Source: Paraburkholderia solisilvae
GTDB lineage: Bacteria; Pseudomonadota; Gammaproteobacteria; Burkholderiales; Burkholderiaceae
Assembly (NCBI RefSeq): GCF_902859875.1
Contig: NZ_CADIKF010000028.1
Coordinates: 33,937 to 97,936 of the forward strand
Length of the DNA stretch: 64,000 nt
Reading direction: 5' to 3'
Within the stretch, counting starts at the first letter, position 1, and each line of letters opens with the position of its first letter. The translations under genes and the position numbers were made by a program. The notes beneath the pieces were generated by a model that saw nothing but the letters and a program-made list of their open reading frames with translations, ran no database searches and was not told the DNA's origin. This document shows positions 35,315 to 44,300 of the stretch, one piece after another.

Positions 35315-35701
35315 TTGATCTCTCCCTTGATGTAATGGGCCGCTTGCGGCCGCAAAATCGTGCGTCACCTGCCTCTGCACTTCAGCAAACCCTGTGCCGA
35401 TGCGGCAGCGGCCTGCCCGCGCACCGGACAGCCGGCTACGCATTCGCCGTGCGCAACGGTAGACTATGGTTGCGCCGCATGCGCGCGCGAACGAACGAGG
35501 CGCGAAAATGTGCCATCGACGCGTCGCCCAGCGTGGCGGCATTCGAACGATGGCTGCAATTTACAAGCGCAACGTAAGTCTTTCGCATAGCAGCAAACAC
35601 GGCGCGGCCTCGCGCTCAGCCGACGCAACCGTTCAACGCAATTGATCGACGCAACCTCGCGCCGCGCCTCACCCCCGCGACTCATTTCAAGGAATCAAGC
35701 C
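35315..35701. other. Divergent gene-free stretch before the HAD gene
   Basis: It separates the small secreted protein from the HAD gene, which diverge. No coding region is supported in these 387 bases. Confidence 0.5.
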
Positions 35702-36376
35702 ATGCGTATCCCCACGTCGTTTCTATTCGATCTCGACGGCACGCTGGTCGACAGCGTCTATCAACACGTGCTCGCGTGGAAGGAAGCGCTCGATAGCGAA
35801 GGCATCGAGCTGTCGGTGTGGCGCATCCATCGCAAGATTGGTATGAGCGGCGGCCTCTTCACCCATCAGCTGTTGCGCGAAACCGGCGGCGATATCAGCG
35901 GCGAGCGCGTCGAGCGTCTACGCCGCAAGCATGCCGATGCATACCGTCAGCTGCACGCTCAGGTCTGCCCGCTACCCGGCGCGCGCGCGCTGCTCGAAGC
36001 GCTCGACGCGAGCGGCACGCAATGGGCCATTGCGACGAGCGGACGCATGGAAACCGCCGCGGTCAATCTGCAGGCGCTCGGCGTGGATGCGGCGAAATCC
36101 GTGGTCGTGACACGCGACGATGTCAAATATGCGAAGCCCGATCCCGATCTGTTCGTCGCCGCCGCGCATCGGCTCGGCGTGCCGATCGAACAGACGGTGG
36201 TAGTCGGCGACAGCATCTGGGATATGCTCGCCGCGCGCCGCTGCCGCGCACTGGGCGTCGGTCTGCTGTCCGGCGGCTATGGCCAGGAGGAACTCGAGCG
36301 CGCGGGCGCATTGCGCGTCTATGAAGATCCCGCCGATCTGCTGCTGCATCTCGACGAAATCGCCGCGCGGCCGTAG
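35702..36376 (+). CDS. HAD-superfamily phosphatase
   Basis: A 224-residue HAD subclass IA hydrolase. Motif I is DLDGTLVDS (Asp nucleophile near residue 10), motif II is the Thr/Ser of ATSG, motif III is KPDP with Lys, and motif IV is VVGDSIWD. The cap is the alpha-helical type at about 20-80. The arrangement matches beta-phosphoglucomutase/phosphoglycolate phosphatase-like enzymes; the substrate is not determined. ATG 35702 has AAGGAAT upstream. It is followed by a PRC-barrel gene 110 bases on. Confidence 0.9.
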   Translation: MRIPTSFLFDLDGTLVDSVYQHVLAWKEALDSEGIELSVWRIHRKIGMSGGLFTHQLLRETGGDISGERVERLRRKHADAYRQLHAQVCPLPGARALLEALDASGTQWAIATSGRMETAAVNLQALGVDAAKSVVVTRDDVKYAKPDPDLFVAAAHRLGVPIEQTVVVGDSIWDMLAARRCRALGVGLLSGGYGQEELERAGALRVYEDPADLLLHLDEIAARP

Positions 36377-36486
36377 CGCTGCGGCGGCGCCGCAAAACGT
36401 GCCTCGCGTGCGGTTGTGTGCGCTGTTTCCCGGCGAGGAACGGCAGTTGCTCGACCGCTGTTATCTGAACCCTTCGGAGAACCGCG

Positions 36487-36984
36487 ATGAGCACAGGTGC
36501 AAACATCGTCGGCGGCGCACGTCATGCGACGAGCGGCCCGGGCCCTGAAGTGATGGCCGCATCGACACTGGACGGCGACCGGGTGATGAGCTCGGACGGC
36601 CACGACATCGGCAAGCTCAAGGACATCATGCTCGACGTACGCTCGGGCCGTATCGCGTACGCCGTGCTGTCGAGCGGCGGCTTTCTTGGCATCGGTGACA
36701 AACTTCTGGCGATTCCATGGAGCGCGCTCACGCTTGACGCAGCCAACCAATGCTTCGTGCTGTCGTTGACCGCCGAACGCGTGAAGAACGCGCCGGGCTT
36801 CGACAAGAATCATTGGCCGTCGATGGCGGACGTGACCTGGGCGACGTCGATTCACCAGTACTACGGACGCGAACCGTATTGGGGGAATGGCGCGGCAAAC
36901 GGCCGCCCTATACCCCGGTATGGCGTCAGCGATATTCCCCCTGAGCCGTCGGATGCGCCCGAAGCAGGCGGGGTCAAGCTCTGA
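36487..36984 (+). CDS. PRC-barrel domain protein
   Basis: A 165-residue protein. Residues 16-95 form the PRC-barrel (VMSSDGHDIGKLKDIMLDVRSGRIAYAVLSSGGFLG in pieces, then KLLAIPWSALTLD). The C-terminal tail contains HQYYGREPYW. This type of PRC-barrel protein is common in stress clusters of soil Proteobacteria. It has no signal peptide. GGAGAACC precedes ATG 36487. Confidence 0.9.
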   Translation: MSTGANIVGGARHATSGPGPEVMAASTLDGDRVMSSDGHDIGKLKDIMLDVRSGRIAYAVLSSGGFLGIGDKLLAIPWSALTLDAANQCFVLSLTAERVKNAPGFDKNHWPSMADVTWATSIHQYYGREPYWGNGAANGRPIPRYGVSDIPPEPSDAPEAGGVKL

Positions 36985-37014
36985 ACCCCCGGCTCTGAAC
37001 CCCCGCTCTGAGCC
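36978..37014. repeat. Three GCTCTGAACCCCC direct repeats
   Basis: Units start at 36978, 36992 and 37005; the third is GCTCTGAGCC. The first contains the stop codon of the PRC-barrel gene. Repeat slippage here would not change the protein. Confidence 0.7.
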
Positions 37015-37053
37015 AACCGGCTCGCGTCGACCGGCGCGACACGATATGAGGCG

Positions 37054-37467
37054 ATGATGGCTGCCACACGATCCCATTCATCGGCGAAAAAGGCCGGCGC
37101 GCCGCATCCGTCGACGCGCGCGAAGGGCGGCCGGCCGCCGCGTCAGCGACACGCGCATGCTGCGCAGCGCGCCAGCGCGGCTGCCGGCAACAAGCCGCGG
37201 CGTTGGTCGCACGAGGTCATGGAACATAGCGATGCGATGGACCTCGCGCCCGACATCTTCAAGTCGGGCAGTGCGCACGACATAGCGGAATCGCTCAAGC
37301 GCTCGTCGACGCGCAGCAAGCGGCGCAAGGGCACACCGTTCCAGTCCGCGATGTCGATGCTCAACTTTTACATCAACCGCGCGGGACGCAACCTGCCGAA
37401 GGCGCGGCGCGATACGCTGCAGCGTGCGAAGCGCGAATTGCGCGTGGTATTTGGCCGCGCGCCCTAG
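37054..37467 (+). CDS. DUF3175 protein
   Basis: A 137-residue basic protein. The N-terminal 50 residues are Ala/Lys/Arg/Pro-rich, like histone H1-like tails. The C-terminal 85 residues are DUF3175: RRWSHEVMEHSDAMDLAPDIF, then SMLNFYINRAGRNLP and a basic end. The function of DUF3175 is unknown; its basic nature suggests nucleic-acid binding, which is inference. It follows the PRC-barrel gene by 69 bases in the same direction. Confidence 0.88.
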   Translation: MMAATRSHSSAKKAGAPHPSTRAKGGRPPRQRHAHAAQRASAAAGNKPRRWSHEVMEHSDAMDLAPDIFKSGSAHDIAESLKRSSTRSKRRKGTPFQSAMSMLNFYINRAGRNLPKARRDTLQRAKRELRVVFGRAP

Positions 37468-37692
37468 CGCGTGCGCCGCGTGCACACGTCGACGCCTGCG
37501 CCATTCTTGTCGATACCGTTCGACGTCCGTTATCGTTGCCTGCGGCTTGATGCCTACCTATAACTAGAAAGCATCTCAGCGCAGATAGGCCACACGGACG
37601 TCCGCCCGGCCCGGCTTCAGCACGCATGCCTCACGAACGGCCTGAGGCCGCGCCCTTCCTTTCACGGACGTCTCCCGCAAGGGGCGACCGTC

Positions 37693-40600
37693 ATGAAGCG
37701 AATACGCAGGCGCGGCATGCGGGTCGGCTGCATGCTGCTGCTGTCGAAGACGATCACGATCGATGCCGTCGCCGCGTGCAGCAGCGCCGCTCCACCGTCT
37801 GGAACGTCAGTCACCTGTACCGGCAACGGCTTCGCTCCGGTGATCGCGCAAGCGGGCAGCGCGAATATCGCTGTCAATGTGGCGGCCGGCGCATCCGGCA
37901 ACTTCGCGCGACCGGGCAGTCCGGTTGCGCTGAGCGTCGAGCAAAGCAGCGCGATCACGAATGACGGCACATTGTCGCTAACGGGTTCGGGCGGCACCGG
38001 CACGCAACGCGGCGCGGCGATGCTCGGCACGGGCAACGGCAATACGTTGACCAACACCGCCAACGCCACGATCGGCACGAGCGGCGCATTCAACGACGCG
38101 ATGGCCGCGAACGGCAGCGGCAATACGTTGATCAACCTCGGCACGATCACCACCGCTGGCCCCAACGCATACGGATTGACGGCCGCGTGGGGACAAACCA
38201 ATCTCGGCCAGCAGAACAATCGGATCATCAACGCGGGCTCGATCAGCACGTCGGGCAGCAACGCGCGCGCCGCATCCATTCTCGGCGGCGGCGGCACGCT
38301 CGACAACAGCGGGGCGCTGTCGACGAGCGGCGCGATGAGCGTGACCACGTATATGCAAGGCAACAACGACCATCTGATCAACACCGGAACGATTCGCGCG
38401 AGCGGCCAGGGGGCCGATGCGGTGTTCTCGAACACGGTGAGCAGCACGTTCAGCACGCTGATCGAGAACCGCGCGGGCGGCCAGATCGTGTCGCAAAACG
38501 CGGCGGCCATTCGCACGCTCAATGGCAATTCGACCGTGGTCAACGCGGGGCTCGTGCAAAGCGGCGCCGGCACCGCGATCGCGATGGGCAACGGCAACGA
38601 TGCACTCGTTCTGCAAAGCGGTTCGACGATCATCGGCGGCGCGGACGGCGGCGGCGGCACGAATACCGTGACGCTGCAAGGCAGCGGCACGGCGGCAAAC
38701 GCGTTCGTGAACTTCCAGACACTGTTGATGCAAGGCGCGCTGTGGAACTGGACCGGCAGCGGCACGTTCACGGCCGTGCGCGTGCAAAGCGGCACGCTCG
38801 CATTGACAGGCACGCCCGGCGCGCCGGCATCGGTCGCGGCGTCGGTCGACGCTGACGCGACCCTGCAGGCTAATGCGCAGAACCTGCCGCTCAACGTAAT
38901 CGACAATGGCCTCGTGCGTTTTGCGCAAGACGCGGACGGCGTGTACAGCGGAACGCTTGCGGGCGGCGGCGCCGTGCAAAAGACCGGCGCGGGCACGCTG
39001 ACACTCGCTCCCGCGGCGGTGAGCGGCAATACCTATACGGGCGGCACCCTGCTCACGCAAGGCGCCGTTGCAATCGGCGCGGACCGCGCGCTCGGCGCAT
39101 CGACAGGCGGTGTCACGTTCGACGGCGGCACATTGCAGATCACGCAAGACGTCGATCTCGCCGCAACGCGCGCGATCACGTTGAACCCCGCGGGCGGTAC
39201 GCTCGACACACAGGCGTTCGACTCGACACTCGCGCAGCCCGTCACCGGTAGCGGCTCGCTCACGAAAACCGGCACCGGCAGTCTGGTGATGAACGGCGTC
39301 AGCACGTATAGCGGCATCACGAATCTGGCCGCCGGCACGCTCGCGGTCGGCGACTCCGCCCATGCCGATGCGGCGCTCGCGGGCGGTGGCGGCGTCACCG
39401 TAGCCGCGGGTGCGACGCTTGGCGGATATGGCTCGGTAAGCGGCGCCGTAGTCAATAACGGCACGCTCGCAGTGGCCAACGCATTGCCGGCATTCAGCGC
39501 GGCGCCAGCCGGCAGCTTCACGGTGAACGGTACGCTGACCAATAACGCGCTCGTGCGACTCGGCAGCTCAACCGGTGCGACGCCGGGCAATCTGCTGCAT
39601 ATCGTGGGCGTCTATGCCGGTCAAGGCGGCACGCTCGCGTTGAATACGGTGCTCGGCGCGGACGATGCGCCGTCGGACCGCCTGATCGTCGACGGCGGCC
39701 GCGCAAGCGGTTCGACCACGCTGCAAGTCACGAATATCGGCGGCATGGGCGCGCAAACGACGCTGAACGGCGTCCGCGTGATCGAAGCCGCGAACGGCGC
39801 CACGGCCGATCTGTCCGCGTTTCGACTCGGCGCACCGGTAAAAGCCGGCGCGTATACCTACTACCTGGCAAAAGGCGGCGTAACGCCTGGCATGACGAAC
39901 GACTGGTTCCTGCGCAACACGGTTGCAGCGCTGCCGGTGCAGCCGGCCGGGTCCTCGGCGCTGCCTGCCGCGGCACAGCAGTCGACTCCCGTCGCCGCCG
40001 CCGGCACCCCGCCGCTGCCCGCCGCGCCGCCGCCCGGCTCCGCGCCGATTCCGCTGTACCGCCCCGAGGTGCCGATCTATGCGGCGCTTCCCGGCGTTGC
40101 GCGGCAACTGGGTGTCCAGCAAATCGATCACTTCCACGATCGCCAGGGCGATCAGACCTTGCTGACCGGACACGGCACGCTGACCGCCGCCTGGGCGCGC
40201 AGTTGGGGCAGCCATAGCGTACTCGCGGAAGACGGCGCGGCGAGCCCCACGTTCGACGGTTCGAGCTTCGGTGTGCAGGCGGGGCATGACCTGTACGCGG
40301 ACACCCACGCAAGCGGCGCGCGCGACCACTACGGTCTTTTCATCGGCTTTGCGCGCGCAAGCGGCAACATCAGTGGCTTTGCGCTCGGTACGCCGAATCT
40401 CGACGTCGGACACGTGGCGATCGATGCATATAGCGTCGGCGGCTACTGGACGCATGTCGGCGCAAGCGGCTGGTACACGGATGCGGTCGTGATGGGCAAT
40501 TCGCTCACCGTCGAACCCCAGTCACGCGACGGCGTCGATACGACCACACATGGTCACGCAACCGCCGTGTCGATCGAAGGCGGCCTGCCGGTGCCGTTGC

Positions 40601-41031
40601 CAATTTCGCTAGCAGGTGCGGGCGGCAGCGCGTTGACGCTGGAACCGCAGGCGCAACTGATCTGGCAGCATCTGTCGCTGGACGATCTGAACGACGGCAT
40701 ATCGAGCGTCTCGTTCAATAACGGCAATACGTTCACCGGCCGGCTCGGCGTGCGGCTGCAGGGCAGGTTCGATGCGGCCGCCGCGCAAATCGAGCCGTAT
40801 CTGCGGCTGAGCGTGTTGCGCACGTTCGGCACCGACGACCGCGTGACATTCGCGGGCGCCACCGGCATCGGCACCGTCGTCGGGCAAACCGCTGCACAGA
40901 TCGGCGCGGGCGTCGTCGCGCAAGTCGGCAAATCGGCAAGCCTGTATGCGACCGTCGCATGGCTCACGAATCTTGGCGGCGCGCATCAACGTACGATCGG
41001 CGGCAATGCAGGCGTGCGCTGGAACTGGTGA
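37693..41031 (+). CDS. Type V autotransporter with passenger and beta-barrel
   Basis: A 1112-residue classical autotransporter. An unusual, weakly hydrophobic signal region occupies about residues 1-28 (cut likely after AVAA). A long Gly/Asn/Ser/Thr-rich beta-helix passenger runs to about 740, with passenger-associated repeats such as GAGTLTLA and GTGSLVMNG near 430-540. A Pro/Ala-rich linker follows (about 755-785) with LYRPEVPIYAALP. The C-terminal autotransporter beta-barrel (about 830-1112) ends GVRWNW, the aromatic outer-membrane end signal. The passenger should be displayed or released at the cell surface, perhaps as an adhesin; no protease motif is visible. The gene stands alone. Confidence 0.9.
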   Translation: MKRIRRRGMRVGCMLLLSKTITIDAVAACSSAAPPSGTSVTCTGNGFAPVIAQAGSANIAVNVAAGASGNFARPGSPVALSVEQSSAITNDGTLSLTGSGGTGTQRGAAMLGTGNGNTLTNTANATIGTSGAFNDAMAANGSGNTLINLGTITTAGPNAYGLTAAWGQTNLGQQNNRIINAGSISTSGSNARAASILGGGGTLDNSGALSTSGAMSVTTYMQGNNDHLINTGTIRASGQGADAVFSNTVSSTFSTLIENRAGGQIVSQNAAAIRTLNGNSTVVNAGLVQSGAGTAIAMGNGNDALVLQSGSTIIGGADGGGGTNTVTLQGSGTAANAFVNFQTLLMQGALWNWTGSGTFTAVRVQSGTLALTGTPGAPASVAASVDADATLQANAQNLPLNVIDNGLVRFAQDADGVYSGTLAGGGAVQKTGAGTLTLAPAAVSGNTYTGGTLLTQGAVAIGADRALGASTGGVTFDGGTLQITQDVDLAATRAITLNPAGGTLDTQAFDSTLAQPVTGSGSLTKTGTGSLVMNGVSTYSGITNLAAGTLAVGDSAHADAALAGGGGVTVAAGATLGGYGSVSGAVVNNGTLAVANALPAFSAAPAGSFTVNGTLTNNALVRLGSSTGATPGNLLHIVGVYAGQGGTLALNTVLGADDAPSDRLIVDGGRASGSTTLQVTNIGGMGAQTTLNGVRVIEAANGATADLSAFRLGAPVKAGAYTYYLAKGGVTPGMTNDWFLRNTVAALPVQPAGSSALPAAAQQSTPVAAAGTPPLPAAPPPGSAPIPLYRPEVPIYAALPGVARQLGVQQIDHFHDRQGDQTLLTGHGTLTAAWARSWGSHSVLAEDGAASPTFDGSSFGVQAGHDLYADTHASGARDHYGLFIGFARASGNISGFALGTPNLDVGHVAIDAYSVGGYWTHVGASGWYTDAVVMGNSLTVEPQSRDGVDTTTHGHATAVSIEGGLPVPLPISLAGAGGSALTLEPQAQLIWQHLSLDDLNDGISSVSFNNGNTFTGRLGVRLQGRFDAAAAQIEPYLRLSVLRTFGTDDRVTFAGATGIGTVVGQTAAQIGAGVVAQVGKSASLYATVAWLTNLGGAHQRTIGGNAGVRWNW

Positions 41032-41343
41032 GTGCGCGCTGCCGCGCGCACGCGGCGGCAATCATTCGACATGCACGGGCGAGGTTGTGCTGGCGACGCT
41101 GTCGCCGCCGTGCCGCTTTTGCTGCGGCAGAGGCTAGCGCTCATGTCTGGCTACGGTTGAGGCCACGCAAGCATCCGCCGCGCGCGGCATCGCGCCGATC
41201 GTCGCCGCCCCGCGCATGCGATCGGACCCCCACCGTCGCGGATGGCGCGAGCGCGCAAAACCTGCGAGACTTTCATCTTGACGACGCAACCGGGCGTCCC
41301 GCGCCCTCTGGATATGGCTCGCCGCGCCCCCACCTACGGTCGC
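41032..41343. other. Gene-free stretch between autotransporter and helicase
   Basis: These 312 bases hold no separate gene. The helicase reading frame is open from 41242, so its start could lie up to 102 bases earlier than annotated. Confidence 0.45.
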
Positions 41344-44300
41344 ATGACTTCCGGCGCTTCCTTTGCCGGCACACTCGCCGGGTTCCATCCGGTGGTCGCC
41401 GGCTGGTTTTCGAATACGTTCCCCGCTCCAACCGATGCGCAGACCGCCGCATGGCCGCTGATCCGCAGCGGCCGGCCGACGCTCGTCGCCGCACCGACCG
41501 GTTCCGGCAAGACACTGACCGCTTTTCTATCCGCACTCGACGACCTTGTGCGCGAAGGCCTTGCGAATGGCGGCGCGCTGCCCGACGCGACGCTCGTTGT
41601 CTATGTGTCGCCGTTGAAAGCGCTGTCGAACGATATTCGCATCAACCTGCAGGCGCCGCTCGCCGGCATCGCACAGGAGCTGGCCGAACGCGGACTGCCG
41701 CCGCTCGAGATCCGCACCGCCGTGCGCACCGGCGATACGACGCAACAGGAGCGTGCCGCGTTGCGCAAACGTGCGCCGCATATTCTCGTCACCACGCCCG
41801 AATCGCTTTACGTACTGCTCGGTTCCGATTCGGGCCGCACGATGCTGTCGACGGTGCGGACCGTGATCGTCGACGAGATTCACGCGATGGCGGGCAGCAA
41901 ACGCGGCAGCCATCTCGCGCTGACGCTCGAACGGCTCGATGCGCTGTGCGGGCGGCGCCTGCCGCGCATCGGGCTGTCGGCCACGCAAAAGCCGATCGGC
42001 GCAGTGGCGCGCTTTCTGGTGGGCGGTGCGGGCATCGATAGCGCACAGCCCGCCGATTGCGCAATCGTCGACGTCGGCCATGTGCGCGAGCGCGACCTCG
42101 CACTCGAGATTCCGCCGGTGCCGCTCGAAGCGGTGATGTCGAACGATGCGCGGGAGCTCGTCTATAACCGGCTCGCGGAACTGGTCGCGCAGCATCGCAC
42201 CACGCTCGTGTTCGTCAATACGCGCCGCATGGCCGAGCGCGCCGCGCGGCATCTGACCGAACGCCTCGGCAAGGACGCGGTGGCCGCGCACCACGGCAGC
42301 CTCGCAAAGGAACATCGCTTCGATGCGGAGCAGCGCCTGAAACGTGGCGAGCTGCGCGTGCTGATTGCCACCGCGTCGCTCGAACTCGGCATCGATATCG
42401 GCGATATCGAACTGGTCTGCCAGATCGGTTCGCCACGTGCGATCGCACCGTTTCTGCAGCGTGTCGGACGCTCGGGCCATCAGGTGGGCGGCATGCCGAA
42501 GGGCCGCCTCTTTCCGGTGTCGCGCGACGACCTCGTCGAATGCGCGGCGCTCCTCGATTGCGTGCGGCGCGGCGAACTCGACGCGCTGCACATTCCGCGC
42601 GCGCCGCTCGACGTGCTCGCGCAGCAGATCGTCGCCGAAGTGTGCAGCGCCGAATGGAGCGAAGATGCGCTCTTCGAGCGGTTTTGCCATGCGGCGCCGT
42701 ATGCGGACCTCACGCGCGAGCAATACGACGCCGTGCTCAGGATGCTTGCCGAAGGGTTCACGACGCGTCATGGCACCCGTGCCGCGTATATCCATCGCGA
42801 TGCGGTGAACGGCACACTGCGCGGCCGGCGCGGCGGAAAACTGTATGCGGTCACCTCCGGCGGCACGATTCCGGAAAACGCCGACTACGCGGTGATCCTC
42901 GAGCCGCAGGGCGTGCAGGTCGGCACCGTCAACGAGGACTTCGCGGTCGAAAGTCTGGCCGGCGATATCTTCCAGCTCGGCAATGCGTCGTACAAGATCC
43001 TGCGCGTCGAGAGCGGCCGCGTGCGCGTCGAGGATGCGCAAGGCCAGCCGCCCAATATTCCATTCTGGCTCGGCGAAGCGCCGGGGCGCAGCGACGAACT
43101 GTCGATGGGCGTGGCGCGACTGCGTGGCGAGATTGACCGGATACTCGCGGGAGAGACTGACAGCGGCGCCGGCAGCGGTGTCGAGTCTTCGCCAAGGATG
43201 GTTGCGCGCGCAACAGCGTCGGGCCGGCGCGATGAACGCATCGCAAGCGCCACACTGGACGTTGCGAATGACGCTGCGATTGACGCCGGCCCGCAAGCCG
43301 CTGACCTCGCAGCGCCGTTCGAGATAGAAACAGCAACAACCGATGTGGCCATCGCGGAACGCCCGCGTGCCGGCCGCGAAATCGAGCACGCGATCGACTG
43401 GCTTGTCGATGAAATCGGTATGACGGAGCCCGCGGCGCGGCAGATCGTCGAGTATCTGGCGCGCGCGCGCCAGGCGCTTGCCGCGCTGCCGACGCAGGAT
43501 ACGCTCGTGATGGAGCGCTTCTTCGACGAATCGGGCGGCACGCAACTCGTGATCCACACGCCGTTCGGCAGCCGCCTGAATCGCGCGTGGGGTCTTGCGC
43601 TCAGAAAGCGCTTTTGCCGCACCTTCAATTTCGAACTGCAAGCCGCCGCGACCGAAGACGCGATCATCCTGTCGCTGACCGGCAGTCACAGCTTCGCGCT
43701 CGACGACGTATGGCGCTATCTGAATTCGAAAAGCGCCGAGCATCTGCTGGTTCAGGCGCTGCTCGACGCACCGCTTTTCAACGTGCGCTGGCGCTGGAAC
43801 GCGACCACGTCGCTTGCACTGCCGCGCTACACCGGTGGCCGCAAGACCGCGCCGCAATTGCAGCGGATGCGCAGCGAGGATCTGCTTGCGGCGGTGTTTC
43901 CGGACCAGGTCGCGTGCGCGGAAAATATCGTCGGCGAGCGCGAGTTGCCGAAGCACCCGCTCGTCGATCAAACCGTCGACGACTGTCTGCACGAGGCGAT
44001 GGACACCGAAGGCTGGCTGCGCCTGCTGCGCCGCATCGAGCGCAAGCAGGTCACGCTGATCGCGCGCGACTTGCCCGCGCCGTCCGCGCTCGCAGCCGAG
44101 ATTCTGACTGCGAAGCCGTATGCGTATCTCGACGACGCGCCGATCGAAGAGCGACGCACACAAGCGGTGCTGAATCGCCGCTGGACCGACCCGGCGTCCA
44201 CCGACGATCTCGGCGCGCTCGACGCGGACGCAATCGCAAGTGTGAGTGAAGAAGCGTGGCCGCAAGTACGCAGCGCCGACGAGATGCACGAAGCGCTCAC

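Noticed and set aside
37978..39363. A 461-codon minus-strand frame within the autotransporter
   Set aside because: The composition mirrors the passenger codons on the other strand. No start signal or motif is present.
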